Both the position numbers and the translations under genes were made by a program. The notes below the pieces were generated by a model. That model was not told the DNA's origin. It searched no databases and was given only the letters and a program-made list of their open reading frames with translations. Below, one piece after another: positions 34,585 through 45,090 of a DNA stretch of 64,000 bases (position 1 is the stretch's first letter; each line of letters begins with the position of its first letter). This DNA is from Myotis daubentonii (lineage: Eukaryota > Chordata > Mammalia > Chiroptera > Vespertilionidae). The stretch is from NCBI RefSeq assembly GCF_963259705.1, contig NC_081847.1, positions 68,345,754 to 68,409,753 of the forward strand, written 5' to 3'.

Positions 34585-35869
34585 CCATAGATCTCAGTAT
34601 GCATACATGCACACACAGGCTCACGTGCAAATTGAAATAAAATTTCTACAATGTAATACATAGACTTGTTCCACGTCAGGCATTGTGGTATTTTCTAAGC
34701 TACTTTATGCTAATTGTTTATGTGGTGGTTCCAACTCATCAAACTAGTTTTAGGACCCAATTCTCCGTGACAAAAAAAAACAACAGGTAAGCTCTAGGCG
34801 GAATTCCTAGTTACTCTATGACCATCTTTGTGAAAATCCCACAATTTTTGTTGTTTCTCTTTGCTTACTCCCTCTTCGTTCTCTAAATGCCTGAAATGTT
34901 ACTATTGCTTCAGGTGAGACAACATCATCACTGTCAGAGTTAAAACACATCTCTCTTTTTATGAAAACACGAATGTCTGGAGGAGCTGATTTGCCTAAGT
35001 GGTAACACATGCACTGTTTATAAAATAAAACTGACCGGCAAAAAGGACTTTTCATGATTCACTGACCTGTGTTCTAGGTTACTGAAAGGCTGAATTGTTT
35101 CCATAAACTGGATCATATACAGCTCCTGACCCACCTGCACAATTAACAACCAAGCTTTCATCAGCCAAGCCTTCCCCGGCCACCTGGTCAACCTGAAACC
35201 CTGCCCCTGGCACCCCCTCTCCCACCACTCCGCTTCATTGGTCTCCACTGCATCCATCTGCATCAAATGTTGTGCACATTCACCCTTGGGTCCCTCATTC
35301 TTTATGGTCCCCACCACAATGCCAGCTCCCTCTGCTCTGCTCATGGCGGCGTCCCAGTGCTCAGAGTGCACCAGGTGCGTGTACCCTTGTGGCATGTGTG
35401 AGTGAACGAATGAGTGAATGAAGCATGTATTCTCAACAAGGCCATACTGCAGCCCAAAGGGTGAAAGCTGGTTCTAGGGAGGACAAAAATTCCACCCTCT
35501 TTATGTGAAAACACAGATGTGCATACAGTACCTAATCCACTGTACCGTGTGTCTGTGGTATTAAAATTTCAATGAAGGAAAAAAATGTCTAAAATGGTTC
35601 CTTGGGGGGTGGAAATAAAATGAAGGCTGAGAAACTGAATTAGAGGAAATGCGGCTGAAACTACAGTGGTTCCTCCCACACGCTGCAAAGGTGTTGGTAG
35701 GAAAATGGAAGACAAATCAAGACACGTGAAAGTATGTAAAACTGTCCAGGCATTTCATGGGGGAAGAATAGAAGGAAGGCCCCATTGCTCTGGGGAAACA
35801 TTTTGTTTTCCCTGCCAAGTAGGACTCACAAAAGATGATATTTACATTTTCCCAAGCATCTAATTGTCT
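34585..35869. other. Unique sequence
   Basis: No gene recognised. The longest frame (35018-35395, minus) is featureless. Confidence 0.4.
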
Positions 35870-36045
35870 CATTTATCATTTGTCAGAGCCTGAGGCCCTT
35901 CCACAGCCTGGAATGTTTGCACACATCTAATGATCCCTTTTCCCAAACACGTCACAGCCTCCACGCGGAAAGGCGTTAGTGTTGCTGAGGCTGCTAATTC
36001 CATCCATTAATGTCACATGTGCCATCGCAGGGGGTCTCGGGGCAG
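35870..36045. promoter_or_regulatory. Candidate conserved non-coding element
   Basis: 'gctgctaattccatccatta' and 'caaacacgtcacagcctcc' combine TAAT-type and CRE-like CGTCA motifs. Composition-based guess. Confidence 0.22.
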
Positions 36046-38389
36046 CTCCTGGTGCGTGAGCTGCTGGAAGACAAGGGGAGCCATGGCCACCGCCGCAGCG
36101 CAGGGTCAGGAGAGGAGGAGCCCGAGACTGGACACAGCTGAACTGAAGGGGCTGTGGACGAGGCTCCAGCAGTGAGGGCTGGGGCTGCAGGACTCCAGGC
36201 TCACCGGGCCTGGGGCCAGACTGGGGCTGCTGGACTCCCTGGGTGGGACTTTAAGGAGGGGCTTTAGCCAGCCCCAGGGAAAGGCAGGGCTGCTGGTGCC
36301 TCTGCCCCTAGGCACCAGGGAGGGCTTCCCAGGGCCCTGTGAACCCACTTTCCTTCCCTCCCACAGGCAGCTCACCCCACACGCTGAGGACACCAGCCTC
36401 TTTAAACAAATTCAGTTTGGGCCCCAGGGCCGTGGTTCCCAGGTTCCAGCTGACCCTGCAGGGAGCATTCAGACCTGTCCTCTCTGGACCTGTCCTCATA
36501 AGTCAGCGTCGGCCCCATCACGCTGGAAAGCCGCCTGGTTTAACCAACAGATTCTCAGAAAATGACAAAAATTCAGTTGTTGGAGAGTCAGGAGTCCCGG
36601 GCCCTTTGAGAGAATGAAACCACCTCCAGGTTGGGTGTCCGCATGACGGGACACGGGGTGGGGCCTTCCCTTCTCACAGTAGAAGCTCTGCCTGTCCACA
36701 GAGAAGCCTGAGGCTCCTCCTCACTCACTGAAAAGCTAAGACATGTTTATTTTGCACAAACCGGAAGCCGGGTCCTGCCCGTCACAATGGGGCTCCTGAT
36801 GTCCTTGGCCTCACGGAGGTCCCGCTCAGGGCCTCTGACCACAGTCACATTCCTGGACCTTCCAGACCCCGCTGCAGGCGTCTGTTCACTGTTTTAAGCA
36901 AACTGGCCGCTCAGGGGGTCAGTGTGTGTGAGGGGGCTGCCTTGGTGGTGGTTTGGCCACTCAGCAGGTTGGCTTTGGGGAGTGTCCTGTGGGGGCCAAG
37001 AACAGGGGGCGAGGCAGGCAGCAGGCGTGACTGTGTGCCCGCTCTCCACCGTTTCTCAGCTATATGTTAAGCTCGGTAGCCTTGCATTTCCCCCTCTGAC
37101 TAGACTCCAGCGATCAACTTTCCCTCGAGTCCTATATCAGGGTCATCACGGCTCACACTTGGCCTCCACGCACACAGGTTTTGTGCCTGGCTCTTTGGTT
37201 CTGACAAGCCCTCGAGGCCGGTCCAATCACTGTCCCTGCTTTTCAGGTGAAGGAACACAGTGAAGGAGCATGCCGAGGTCACAGGGTAGCTGGCTGCAAC
37301 GCACAGTCTGGCGAGCACAGATTTGAGGATTTATATGGAGACAAAGTGAAGGTTGACCTCACTGACTCTTGGGAATTTTTGCTTCGCTCCCCAGAGTGTG
37401 AGACACAATCAATAAAGACCCCCGTGTCCCCGTGGGCTTGGGGAAAGAGAGCACAGTTTTATATAGAAGGATGTTTCATCTTCCCCACTGTTTTGAGATG
37501 TTGATGCAACACTGTCACCAGCTACGCTGCATCTGGTCCATTCTGGACCCTGGATTCCACGGAGCCCAGGCTTCCTGTTGGCAAGGTGGTGTCACACAGG
37601 AACCCGGGATTGCTCGGGCCCCCCACTCCAGATGCAGTAGATGCTCGGGGTGACCCCTGACCCAAGGCAGGCGAGGGAGGGGTGTTTGCGGAAACAGAAG
37701 GCCAGGGCGCATCTGAGTCAGATGCCAGGGAACAATGAAACCTTCTGTGCGAAGCCTCCCGGGGGAGGCAGTGGGGAGGCAGGGGGGAGACCGGGGCCTA
37801 ATTGCAGGGTCTGGGACACAGGCCCTAGTGAGCAAATGTAGAAAGCGACCCTCGGAGGTCACGGTCAGGCCACCGTACAGCAGAGCGGCTCTGAGATAGG
37901 AACTACTTAATGCAGCAGATAAAGTGCCCGCTGTGGGGGCAGGTTCAGTCTGTGTCAGGGACATGCGTGGAGGAGCTCAGATCGGGCGTCGGGGGGCTTT
38001 GTGCTGAGTCCCCATGCATCAGGGGTGGTGCCGGCGCTGTGAGGCCTCAGTTTCCTTGCGCTATCCCGAGAGGAAGTCTGTGCCTCTGACCCCTGACCCT
38101 GCTGGTTTTGCTGCTTTGAGGTCCTTCAAGTCACCTTTCCCAAGAGGGTAACTGTGTGCTCAGCAAAAAGCTGGGATTTCTAATATTGCCTGACAGAGGA
38201 GATGATGGATTCTGAGGGACTCCTGAAAATGCCTGGAGTACCAGCAGGGGCATGCATTTGCAAATTGAGAAAAGTAGCCCTCAGGAGAGCATCCTTTCTG
38301 ACCCTACTGTGGGGTGTAGGGAGCAGTGATGCTATGTGTCATGGCTATGGGGAATCACCCGCCTTGGGGAGCGAAGGCTGCCTGCCGGT
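36046..38389. other. Long unique stretch, no gene recognised
   Basis: About 2.3 kb of moderately GC-rich DNA. Overlapping frames on both strands (36106-36393, 37515-37964) lack recognisable features. A degenerate MIR may lie at 37240-37320 ('gtgaaggaacacagtgaagg'). Confidence 0.4.
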
Positions 38390-38560
38390 TCCCCTACCCG
38401 TGTCTCCTGATCCCTACCCTGTGCCAGGCATGGTGCTCGTTTCGCGGCCTGACGTCTTTGTTTTAGAGATTGGTCTGTGGGAGCCAAAAGCTGGGAACGG
38501 ACTTGTTCAAAGTCGTGCAGCTGTAAGCGCTGGAACCAAAGCCACGGGGCCAGCGAACTC
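38390..38560 (+). repeat. MIR SINE fragment
   Basis: 'cctgtgccaggcatggtgct', 'cttgttcaaagtcgtgcagc' and 'gtaagcgctggaaccaaagc' follow the MIR order. Confidence 0.6.
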
Positions 38561-39102
38561 CACCACACCCTCGCTGGTCCTGCTTCCAGGCATTTGAGTC
38601 CCTTTTCAATAAAGAGATAGTTGGTCATGCAATCCAATACTGGTGAACCTGTCCCCGCTCACCGCTTCCCGGAGACACCCACGACTGCTCCTGCAGTTGT
38701 TTTTGCAAGTTTCTTTCAAACCTTGTAAGAGTGAGCTTTCATGGAGCCTCCAGGTTGTACTGTTACAGCTCCAATGTCTGCCCTCTAGATGAGGGGTGAG
38801 TTCTACTACCCCAGCTGCCCCATGCCTCCCTCCCACGACCCTCTATGAAGAAGTCACTGTTTTAATCACATCGATCAGAGCTTATGTCATGTGACCAGGT
38901 AACTGTAATTCTGGTTGCAATGTCTCTCTTATGTATGTTGTTTTCCCCAGAGTTAGTAATTTCCTTGTTCTCCTACTTGCAAAATTGCTTACAGATACTT
39001 GGTTCTCTCTAAATCCTCTATCATTTCATCCACTCCAGAGTTTTTCAAGCTGTTTTGACTACACCTCATTGTTAAAAATATATTTTGCCACAGGCCTGGT
39101 GC
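38561..39102. other. Unique sequence
   Basis: No gene or repeat recognised. Confidence 0.4.
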
Positions 39103-39219
39103 ACGCACACACACATAATATATGGACACACACAACACACATGTATAATATATGAACACACATGTATAATATATGAACACACACGTATAATATATGAACA
39201 CACACGTATAATATATGAA
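39103..39219 (+). repeat. 21-bp tandem repeat
   Basis: Three nearly identical units CACACAYGTATAATATATGAA end the array, preceded by shortened or diverged units and a CA-rich start. It stops two bases before the target duplication of the HAL1-like element. Confidence 0.93.
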
Positions 39220-39242
39220 ACTAAAATTTCACAAAATGAGGA

Positions 39243-39265
39243 GAAACCAAGATGGCGGCATAGGT
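39243..39265 (+). promoter_or_regulatory. YY1-type site at the 5' end of the HAL1-like element
   Basis: AAGATGGCGGC at 39249-39259, nine bases inside the element. In L1 elements a YY1 site at this position directs accurate transcription start, so the same role is likely here. Confidence 0.6.
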
Positions 39266-39942
39266 TAACGCCGGAGATCGCTGCCTCGAACAACCACTTC
39301 AGAGATATAACTAAAGGACAGAACGGACATCATCCAGAACCACAGGAAGGCTGGCTGAGTGAAAATTCTACAACTAGGAGGAAAGAGAATATCATACCCA
39401 GACTCAGAGGAGGCGCAGTGCTGAAGTGAAATACTCAGGTGCGGAGTGGGCTGGCGGTGGAGGGCGCGGTTGTTGTTTTCAATTGGGAGGGAGTTTCAGA
39501 CTCTGAGCTCCAGATCCAGGCGAGTCTCTGGGGGCCAAGACTCAAACGGGAGAAGCGGGACTGTCTGGCTTCGGTCAGAACTCGAAGGCAGCTTTCTCTC
39601 CGAGGTTTGCAGCCGTTGCTGGGACTCTGTGAGGCAGAGCCCCTGGGGAAGGAACTGAGAGCAGCCATAACTGCTTGTTCCGCCTGCCCTGTAGATCCCC
39701 GGGGACCTGCCCCGCCCAAGCCATGCACAGAACCATTTGCCGGATACCCTCAGGCAAAGGCTAGATTAGCACCGCCCTAGAGATCCAGCACAGAAGCCCT
39801 CCCACTGCAGACACAGCGGACTCTCATAGCCAGTTAGCCTGGAGGTCAAATCACCCCCGGTATTGCCGACATCAATCAAGGCTTAAAGGCAACAAGACTG
39901 TGCACAAAGCCCACTAGGGGGTGCACCAAGAAAGCATAAAAA

Positions 39943-40833
39943 ATGCGGAGACAAAGAAACAGGACAAAACTGTCAATGGAGGATATTGAGTTCAGAACCA
40001 CACTTTTAAGGTCTCTTAAGAACTGTCTAGAAGCTGCCGATAAACTTAGTAAGGCCCTCAAAAAGACTGGTGAGACCGCCGATAAATGTAGTGAGATCCT
40101 CAAGAAATCTAATGAGACCCTCGATGTTGTGATAAAGAACCAACTAGAAATTAAGCATACACTGACTGAAATAAAGAATATTATACAGACACCCAACAGC
40201 AGACCAGAGGAGCGCAAGAATCAAGTCAAAGATTCGAAATGCGAAGAAGCAAAAAACACCCAACTGGAAAAGCAAAATGAAAAAAGAATCTGAAAATACG
40301 AAGATAGTGTAAGGAGCCTCTGGGACAGCTTCAAGCGCACCAACATCAGAATTATAGGGGTGCCAGAAGATGAGAGAGAGCAAGCTATGGAAAACCTATT
40401 TAAAGAAATAATGACAGAAAACTTCCCCCACCTGGTGAAAGAAATAGACCTACAGGTCCAGGAAGCGCAGAGAACCCCAAACAAAAGGAATCCAAAGAGG
40501 ACCACACCAAGACACATCATAATTAAAATGCCAAGAGCAAAAGACAAAGAGAGAATCTTAAAAGCAGCAAGAGAAAGAAACCCAGTTACCTACAAGGGAA
40601 TACCCATACGACTGTCAGCTGATTTCTCAACAGAAACTTTGCAGGCCAGAAGGGAATGGCAAGAAATATTCAAAGTGATGAATACCAAGAACCTACAACC
40701 AAGATTACTTTATCCAGCAAAGCTATCATTCAGAACGGAAGGTCAGATAAAGAGCTTCACAGATAAGGAAAAGCTAAAGGAGTTCATCACCACCAAACCA
40801 GTATTATATGAAATGCTGAAAGGTATCCTTTAA
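39943..40833 (+). pseudogene. L1-type ORF1 (RNA-binding chaperone) with one in-frame stop
   Basis: Encodes an L1 ORF1p-like protein of 296 codon positions. The frame is continuous across 891 bp except for a TGA at 40291-40293 (codon 117). Codons about 17-80 are heptad-rich (Leu/Ile/Ala with Lys/Glu), the trimerising coiled coil. An RRM-like segment includes TNIRIIGVPE at codons 133-142 and RHIIIKMPRA at 190-199. The C-terminal domain has LQPRLLYPAKLSF at 251-263. It is a little shorter than human ORF1p (338 residues), mostly in the N-terminal part. ORF1p coats its own RNA and helps target-primed reverse transcription. The stop separates the coiled coil from the RNA-binding part. Confidence 0.9.
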
Positions 40834-40983
40834 GAAGAGGAAGAAGAAAAAAAAAGGTAAAGATACAAATTATGAACAACAAATATGCATCTATCAACAA
40901 GTGAATCTAAGAATCAAATGAATAAATAATCTGGTGATCATAATAGAATCAGGGACATAGAAAGGGAATGGACTGACTATTCT

Positions 40984-41130
40984 TGGGGGGGAAAGGGGTG
41001 TGGGAGATGCGGAAAGAGACTGGACAAAAATCGTGCACCTATGGAAGAGGACAGTGAGTGGGGAGTGAGGGCGGAGGGTGGGGCGGGAACTGGGAGGAGG
41101 GGAGTTATGGGGGGGGGAAAAAAGAGGAAC
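40984..41130 (+). other. G-rich polypurine tract in the HAL1-like 3' UTR
   Basis: Multiple runs of three or more G (for example at 40985-40991, 41059-41063 and 41108-41117) with scattered pyrimidines, matching the G-rich tract conserved in many mammalian L1 3' UTRs. Could fold into G-quadruplexes. Confidence 0.7.
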
Positions 41131-41200
41131 AAATGTAATAATCTGAACAATAAAGATTTAATTTAAAAAAAAGAAAAAATAATAAAATTTCACAAAATGA

Positions 41201-41689
41201 TATTCACTATAATTGACACTGTTTGATATTTTCTACTCAGTTCTGTTATGTCACATTTTAAAATGCTATCAATACTCACAGCATTGATTTCAGGCCCTGC
41301 TAAGGAGGCTTGACCTGCGACCTGCACGTTGATAAGCTCAAGTGGGCCTGGTTTCCCCGGCCCCCCAACCCCCAGCTCCTCTCTGCCTGGAAGACTCTCA
41401 TGTGACTTACCCACTTCCTCTGGAGACTTTCCTTTGCTCTTCTCTGGGGATGACCAACTTTCTGACAACTCATATCTTTTTTCATTAATTTTCTGCTTTC
41501 CATGAGTCACTTTCAAATTGCTTCTTTTTAAGTGAGGAAAACACAAATTTCAGCAAGTTGTGGCCTATTTTATTTCTCACCATTTCTCCAGAAACAGAAA
41601 AATAAAAGAGGGAAGGAGAAAATTACAATAAAAAGAAGCCAGGAACAAACAGGAGAATTGATTTATACACAGACGGCAGAATGCATGTC
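41201..41689. other. Unique sequence
   Basis: No gene recognised. Confidence 0.4.
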
Positions 41690-41905
41690 AGCTGTGGCTC
41701 TGAGTCAGGGCTTCTCCAGGCTCTGCTGGCATTCCAGTCTTTGTTGTGTGGTCTTTCTGTGAATCCTGGGATGTTTAGCAGCATCCCTGACCCCTACCTA
41801 TGAGATGCCAGTAGCATCTCCCCAGTGTGACAACCAAAAATGTCTCCAAACATTGGGGGCAAAACCAATGCTGTGCTCCTAAGGTTTGGGCCACCTGTGC
41901 CTGCA
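41690..41905. mobile_element. MER5A-like hAT-Charlie fossil
   Basis: 'gatgtttagcagcatccctg', 'atgagatgccagtagcatct', 'gtgacaaccaaaaatgtctc' and 'caaacattgggggcaaaacc' are MER5A hallmarks. A placental-age DNA transposon, far older than the hAT copies at 24.4, 46.8 and 60.0 kb. Confidence 0.8.
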
Positions 41906-42055
41906 GGCCTGTTGTAAATGCCTGAGATGCAGCCTTAACTGGTCAATCACATCCTCAAGTAACTGCACCAGGTATAACTAGCTGACATATAACTTACCGC
42001 CTTGGTTATGTGGGGATAAACATGGACTCAGGGCCCGTTTCAGGTCAATTCCTCA
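41906..42055. other. Unique sequence
   Basis: Nothing recognised. Confidence 0.35.
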
Positions 42056-42270
42056 CTGACTCAGTGCTACTCTGAGGATGGCTCTTTGCCTCCTCTGAGT
42101 TGTTAAAAACTAAAATCAGTGATGGCCCAGAATAGACTCGGCCTCTCTTTAATGGTCTCACCAGCAAATTGCAATAAACATCATCTGGGGCTCATGAGCT
42201 GCTATTAAAATGGGCCACATGTTGTCACTTGGGGACGTGTCATTGTCTGTGTTTCAGCGTTGATACCTGA
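42056..42270. promoter_or_regulatory. Candidate conserved non-coding element
   Basis: 'ctctttaatggtctcaccag', 'gcaaattgcaataaacatca' and 'ctgctattaaaatgggccac' give a low-GC, motif-rich island free of repeats. Unproven. Confidence 0.22.
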
Positions 42271-44254
42271 GATGATGTCCATGGGAAACGGTGACCACAG
42301 ATTCCACTGAGACAACTAATTGGCCAAAGTGTGTCCATCACTATGTTGAAACCAAAGTCACAACATGGGTCTGAAGTTCACCTAGGAATTCCTTCCAAAA
42401 CTGCAGAGATTTACAACCAAGTGTGACTGTCACTGGGCTTCAGAATAGCCTCTCCCTGCCAGCTGCAGGCTGATGGGTCGGAGAGCAGCCCGGGGCCGTC
42501 TCTGCCCCAGCCAAGGTGCCGCATCTGCGCCTGGAACCCCAGCCAGAGAGGCCAGCCCTTAGCTCTAGTGCCCGGAATGTCAAAACCATAAACCAGCAGG
42601 AGCTGGTGGAGACCAGCAAAAGTGACAAAAAGGATTCACAGCTATTTGTTTATTTCTCCTGCTGACGCCGCCTGTTAGCCCACCCGACCAGCGTTCCCAC
42701 ACTTCTGTTGTGAGCCCGCACAGGTTCCCGTGGAGCCACTGACCTGGGCTGGAATCCACCTTTGAGACCCGCCATGTGCTACAGCCCTGCTCACCCTTGT
42801 GGGTAAATCCTGACTCTTTCCCAGGCCGGGAAACGCTCCTGGGACCCTGAAACAGTGCTCAGGAAGAGCTCCGAGCAAAGATGAAATCTGTGACGCTCCA
42901 CCTCCTTATCATGAAATTAGTTGTCATTCTGCCTCAGCAATTTCATTTTCACAGAGCGATTCAACAGCCCTTTAGCACTTGGGTCACCTCCGTGCCGTGC
43001 CGTCTGTCCTGGAGAGGCTTTGATGTCGTCTGCAGTGCGGTTCTTTTCGTTCAATTCATTTGCTCCTGCAGTGGGTGCGGGTCCCATCCCTACTTCCCCT
43101 TCAGCAGCTGTTCCACACGTGGGTTCCTCACTCACTGGGGACACATGTGGCTTCCAGTCATCTGCTCACACTTACCCGTTAGTGCCTTGTGTGCTGGGAG
43201 ACGGATTTCACACGTATGTGCTGGTGGGTGGGTGAGCAGTGAGCTGGCTGGGAGAATGAAAGGCCTGATTTCATTTTGTTCTCCACTCGAAGATTTGAGG
43301 GTGGGAGACAATAACGTTCCCTTTCTGCAGTTGAACAGAGCTCAAAGCCAGGCCCAGGGACTCGCCAGTTAACTCTGAAATCCCCCTCTGTCTGGTTTTG
43401 CAGAGAGAATTCTGTCCAGGGAGGTCACATGTGGCCCAAGGTCAAGTCACCATCTCCAAACCAGCCTCAGGCTAACAGAGCTGAGGTTTCCCCGTCCACT
43501 CTGAGACCCCTGGGTTTATTTCTCAGGATTCTGAACCAGGAAGATGGGGAGACCTGTGACAGTAGCGAACGGACGCAAACCCTCATGACTGGACCCTCTG
43601 CAGCCCGAAACAGCACCCAAAGCTCCTTGCTCTCAGCTCCAGGGAGGCAACCTATCTTGGTCCTTCATACTGGATGGTGGGTCCCTGCCCACCATGTCAC
43701 GTTGGCACATGTTCCCAGGGGCAGCACCAGGATCCTCCGGTCCACGCTCAGTGAAGCTCCAACTCCGTGCACGTGCCCAGTTTTTATTTGTTTGTTTCCT
43801 TTTTCTCTAATCAGATCGTCAAGGCTCATCAAGTCCCACTAATGCTGAGAACGTCTGTGTGGACATCATGTCAGTTCATTCTCTCCTTTCCAGTCCTTTT
43901 CACTCTGCATTTGTCAGACCTGGCGTTGGCCTCTCCCAGGGACAAGGAAACAGCAGGGAGGTCTGTCCCCTCTGGGCCACACATCCCTCTGCTTCCCGGT
44001 TCACCCTGACACCTTCGCTGGAGATCCTCCAGCTGTGTCCCCGCCCGATGACGGTTCTTATTGCGGAGTTTGCTATTAAATCACCACCAGCGTCACTGCC
44101 GTGGTTCCTCTGTGTGAGCAGAGGTGGGGAGTGGAGGAGAAAAGCTCTCTTCCTGCCTCTTAGGAGTCGAGAGAGAAGAGACAGGAACTGCTTACCCATA
44201 AGTGCTTCCCCAAAGACTGCTCTGTGTTATTTCATGGTTCAGGCTGACAGCCCC
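42271..44254. other. Unique sequence, no gene recognised
   Basis: Several 100-160-codon frames (42881-43372, 43429-43842, 43859-44305) overlap one another and lack recognisable features. Confidence 0.4.
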
Positions 44255-44350
44255 ATAGAACATCACTGTCATTCACTATTCCCATTAGACAGGAGTGGGA
44301 AGTGAAGCTCAGAGAGGTTATGTAACTAGTCTGAGGTCACACAGCTCCTT
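44255..44350 (+). repeat. MIR SINE fragment
   Basis: 'gtgaagctcagagaggttat' then 'gtctgaggtcacacagctcc' is the MIR core. Confidence 0.75.
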
Positions 44351-44384
44351 CTAAAAGGAAAAGGCATTTGTTAAAAAGTCATTC

Positions 44385-44510
44385 ATCTGTGGTCTCCACC
44401 CAGCAGATACCAGTAGCATCCTCCCCAGTTGTGACAACCAATAAAGTCACTAGACATTGCCCCATGTCTCCTTTTAGGGGCAGGTGGACTGTCCCTGCTT
44501 GAGAGCTCTG
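44385..44510. mobile_element. MER5A-like hAT-Charlie fragment
   Basis: 'gcagataccagtagcatcct', 'gttgtgacaaccaataaagt' and 'cactagacattgccccatgt' correspond to the same part of MER5A as at 41810-41860. Confidence 0.75.
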
Positions 44511-44934
44511 CCTTTTCTGAGCCTGACTCACTAGGATTTCCTGCCACAGCGTTCACTTGTGTTTTAACATTTCTTTCACTTTTCGTATCTGTTTGTCGCC
44601 TTCACACACAGACGGTGACAGCTGGAAGGGCCACCCCTTGGCCCGACTCTGCATCTGGAGTCGCCACACACTGTGCGGCGAGGGCACAGGGAGGACAGGC
44701 ACTGCAGCCACACGTTTGGGCTGTTGGCTTTGAAGCTGCTGCCAGACCAGGAGGCTCACAGCTCGGTTCCACGTCTGCAGGCAATGCCACGTCCCTGACG
44801 AGGACGGTCCTTATCTACTCAGGACAGCTCGCTGGCTGCAGCCCCTGACAGTTATCAACGGGTCCAGGGCAAACCCACACCTCCGACACCCTGCAGCACT
44901 GACAGCCTCCACCTGCCCCACCCTCTGAGCTCCA
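44511..44934. other. Unique sequence
   Basis: Nothing recognised. Confidence 0.4.
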
Positions 44935-45090
44935 CACACAGCTCTTAACAGCTGTTTACACGCACTGTCTCATTCACACGAATGAGGCACAAGTGCTCGG
45001 TCATCAGAGATGGGGAAACTGAGGCACAGAGCGTGTCAGTGGCCTGCACACATTCGGAGTGAGCGGGTCTGACTCCAGGGCAGGGCCCAT
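44935..45090 (+). repeat. MIR SINE fragment
   Basis: 'actgtctcattcacacgaat', 'agatggggaaactgaggcac' and 'agcgggtctgactccagggc' follow the MIR order. Confidence 0.75.

Larger units (their letters stand above)
39240..41182 (+). mobile_element. Complete half-L1 (HAL1-like) retrotransposon
   Basis: A 1.94-kb L1-derived element made of a 5' UTR (39240-39942), ORF1 (39943-40833) and a short 3' UTR with no ORF2. Perfect 18-bp target duplications TAAAATTTCACAAAATGA at 39222-39239 and 41183-41200 define it as one insertion, not a rearranged L1. The 5' end has the L1-like AAGATGGCGGC (39249-39259), a YY1-type site. The 3' end has a G-rich polypurine tract (40984-41130), AATAAA at 41149-41154 and an A-rich tail. 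Lacking endonuclease and reverse transcriptase, it must have been mobilised by an L1 in trans, as is known for HAL1 families. Confidence 0.9.

Noticed and set aside
36046..36110. CpG-island promoter around 'ccatggccaccgccgcagcg'
   Set aside because: CpG-rich only over a few dozen bases, with no downstream gene or extended island.
39439..39780. 113-codon frame upstream of ORF1
   Set aside because: Lies wholly in the 5' UTR of the HAL1-like element, and overlapping frames exist on both strands; no known product.
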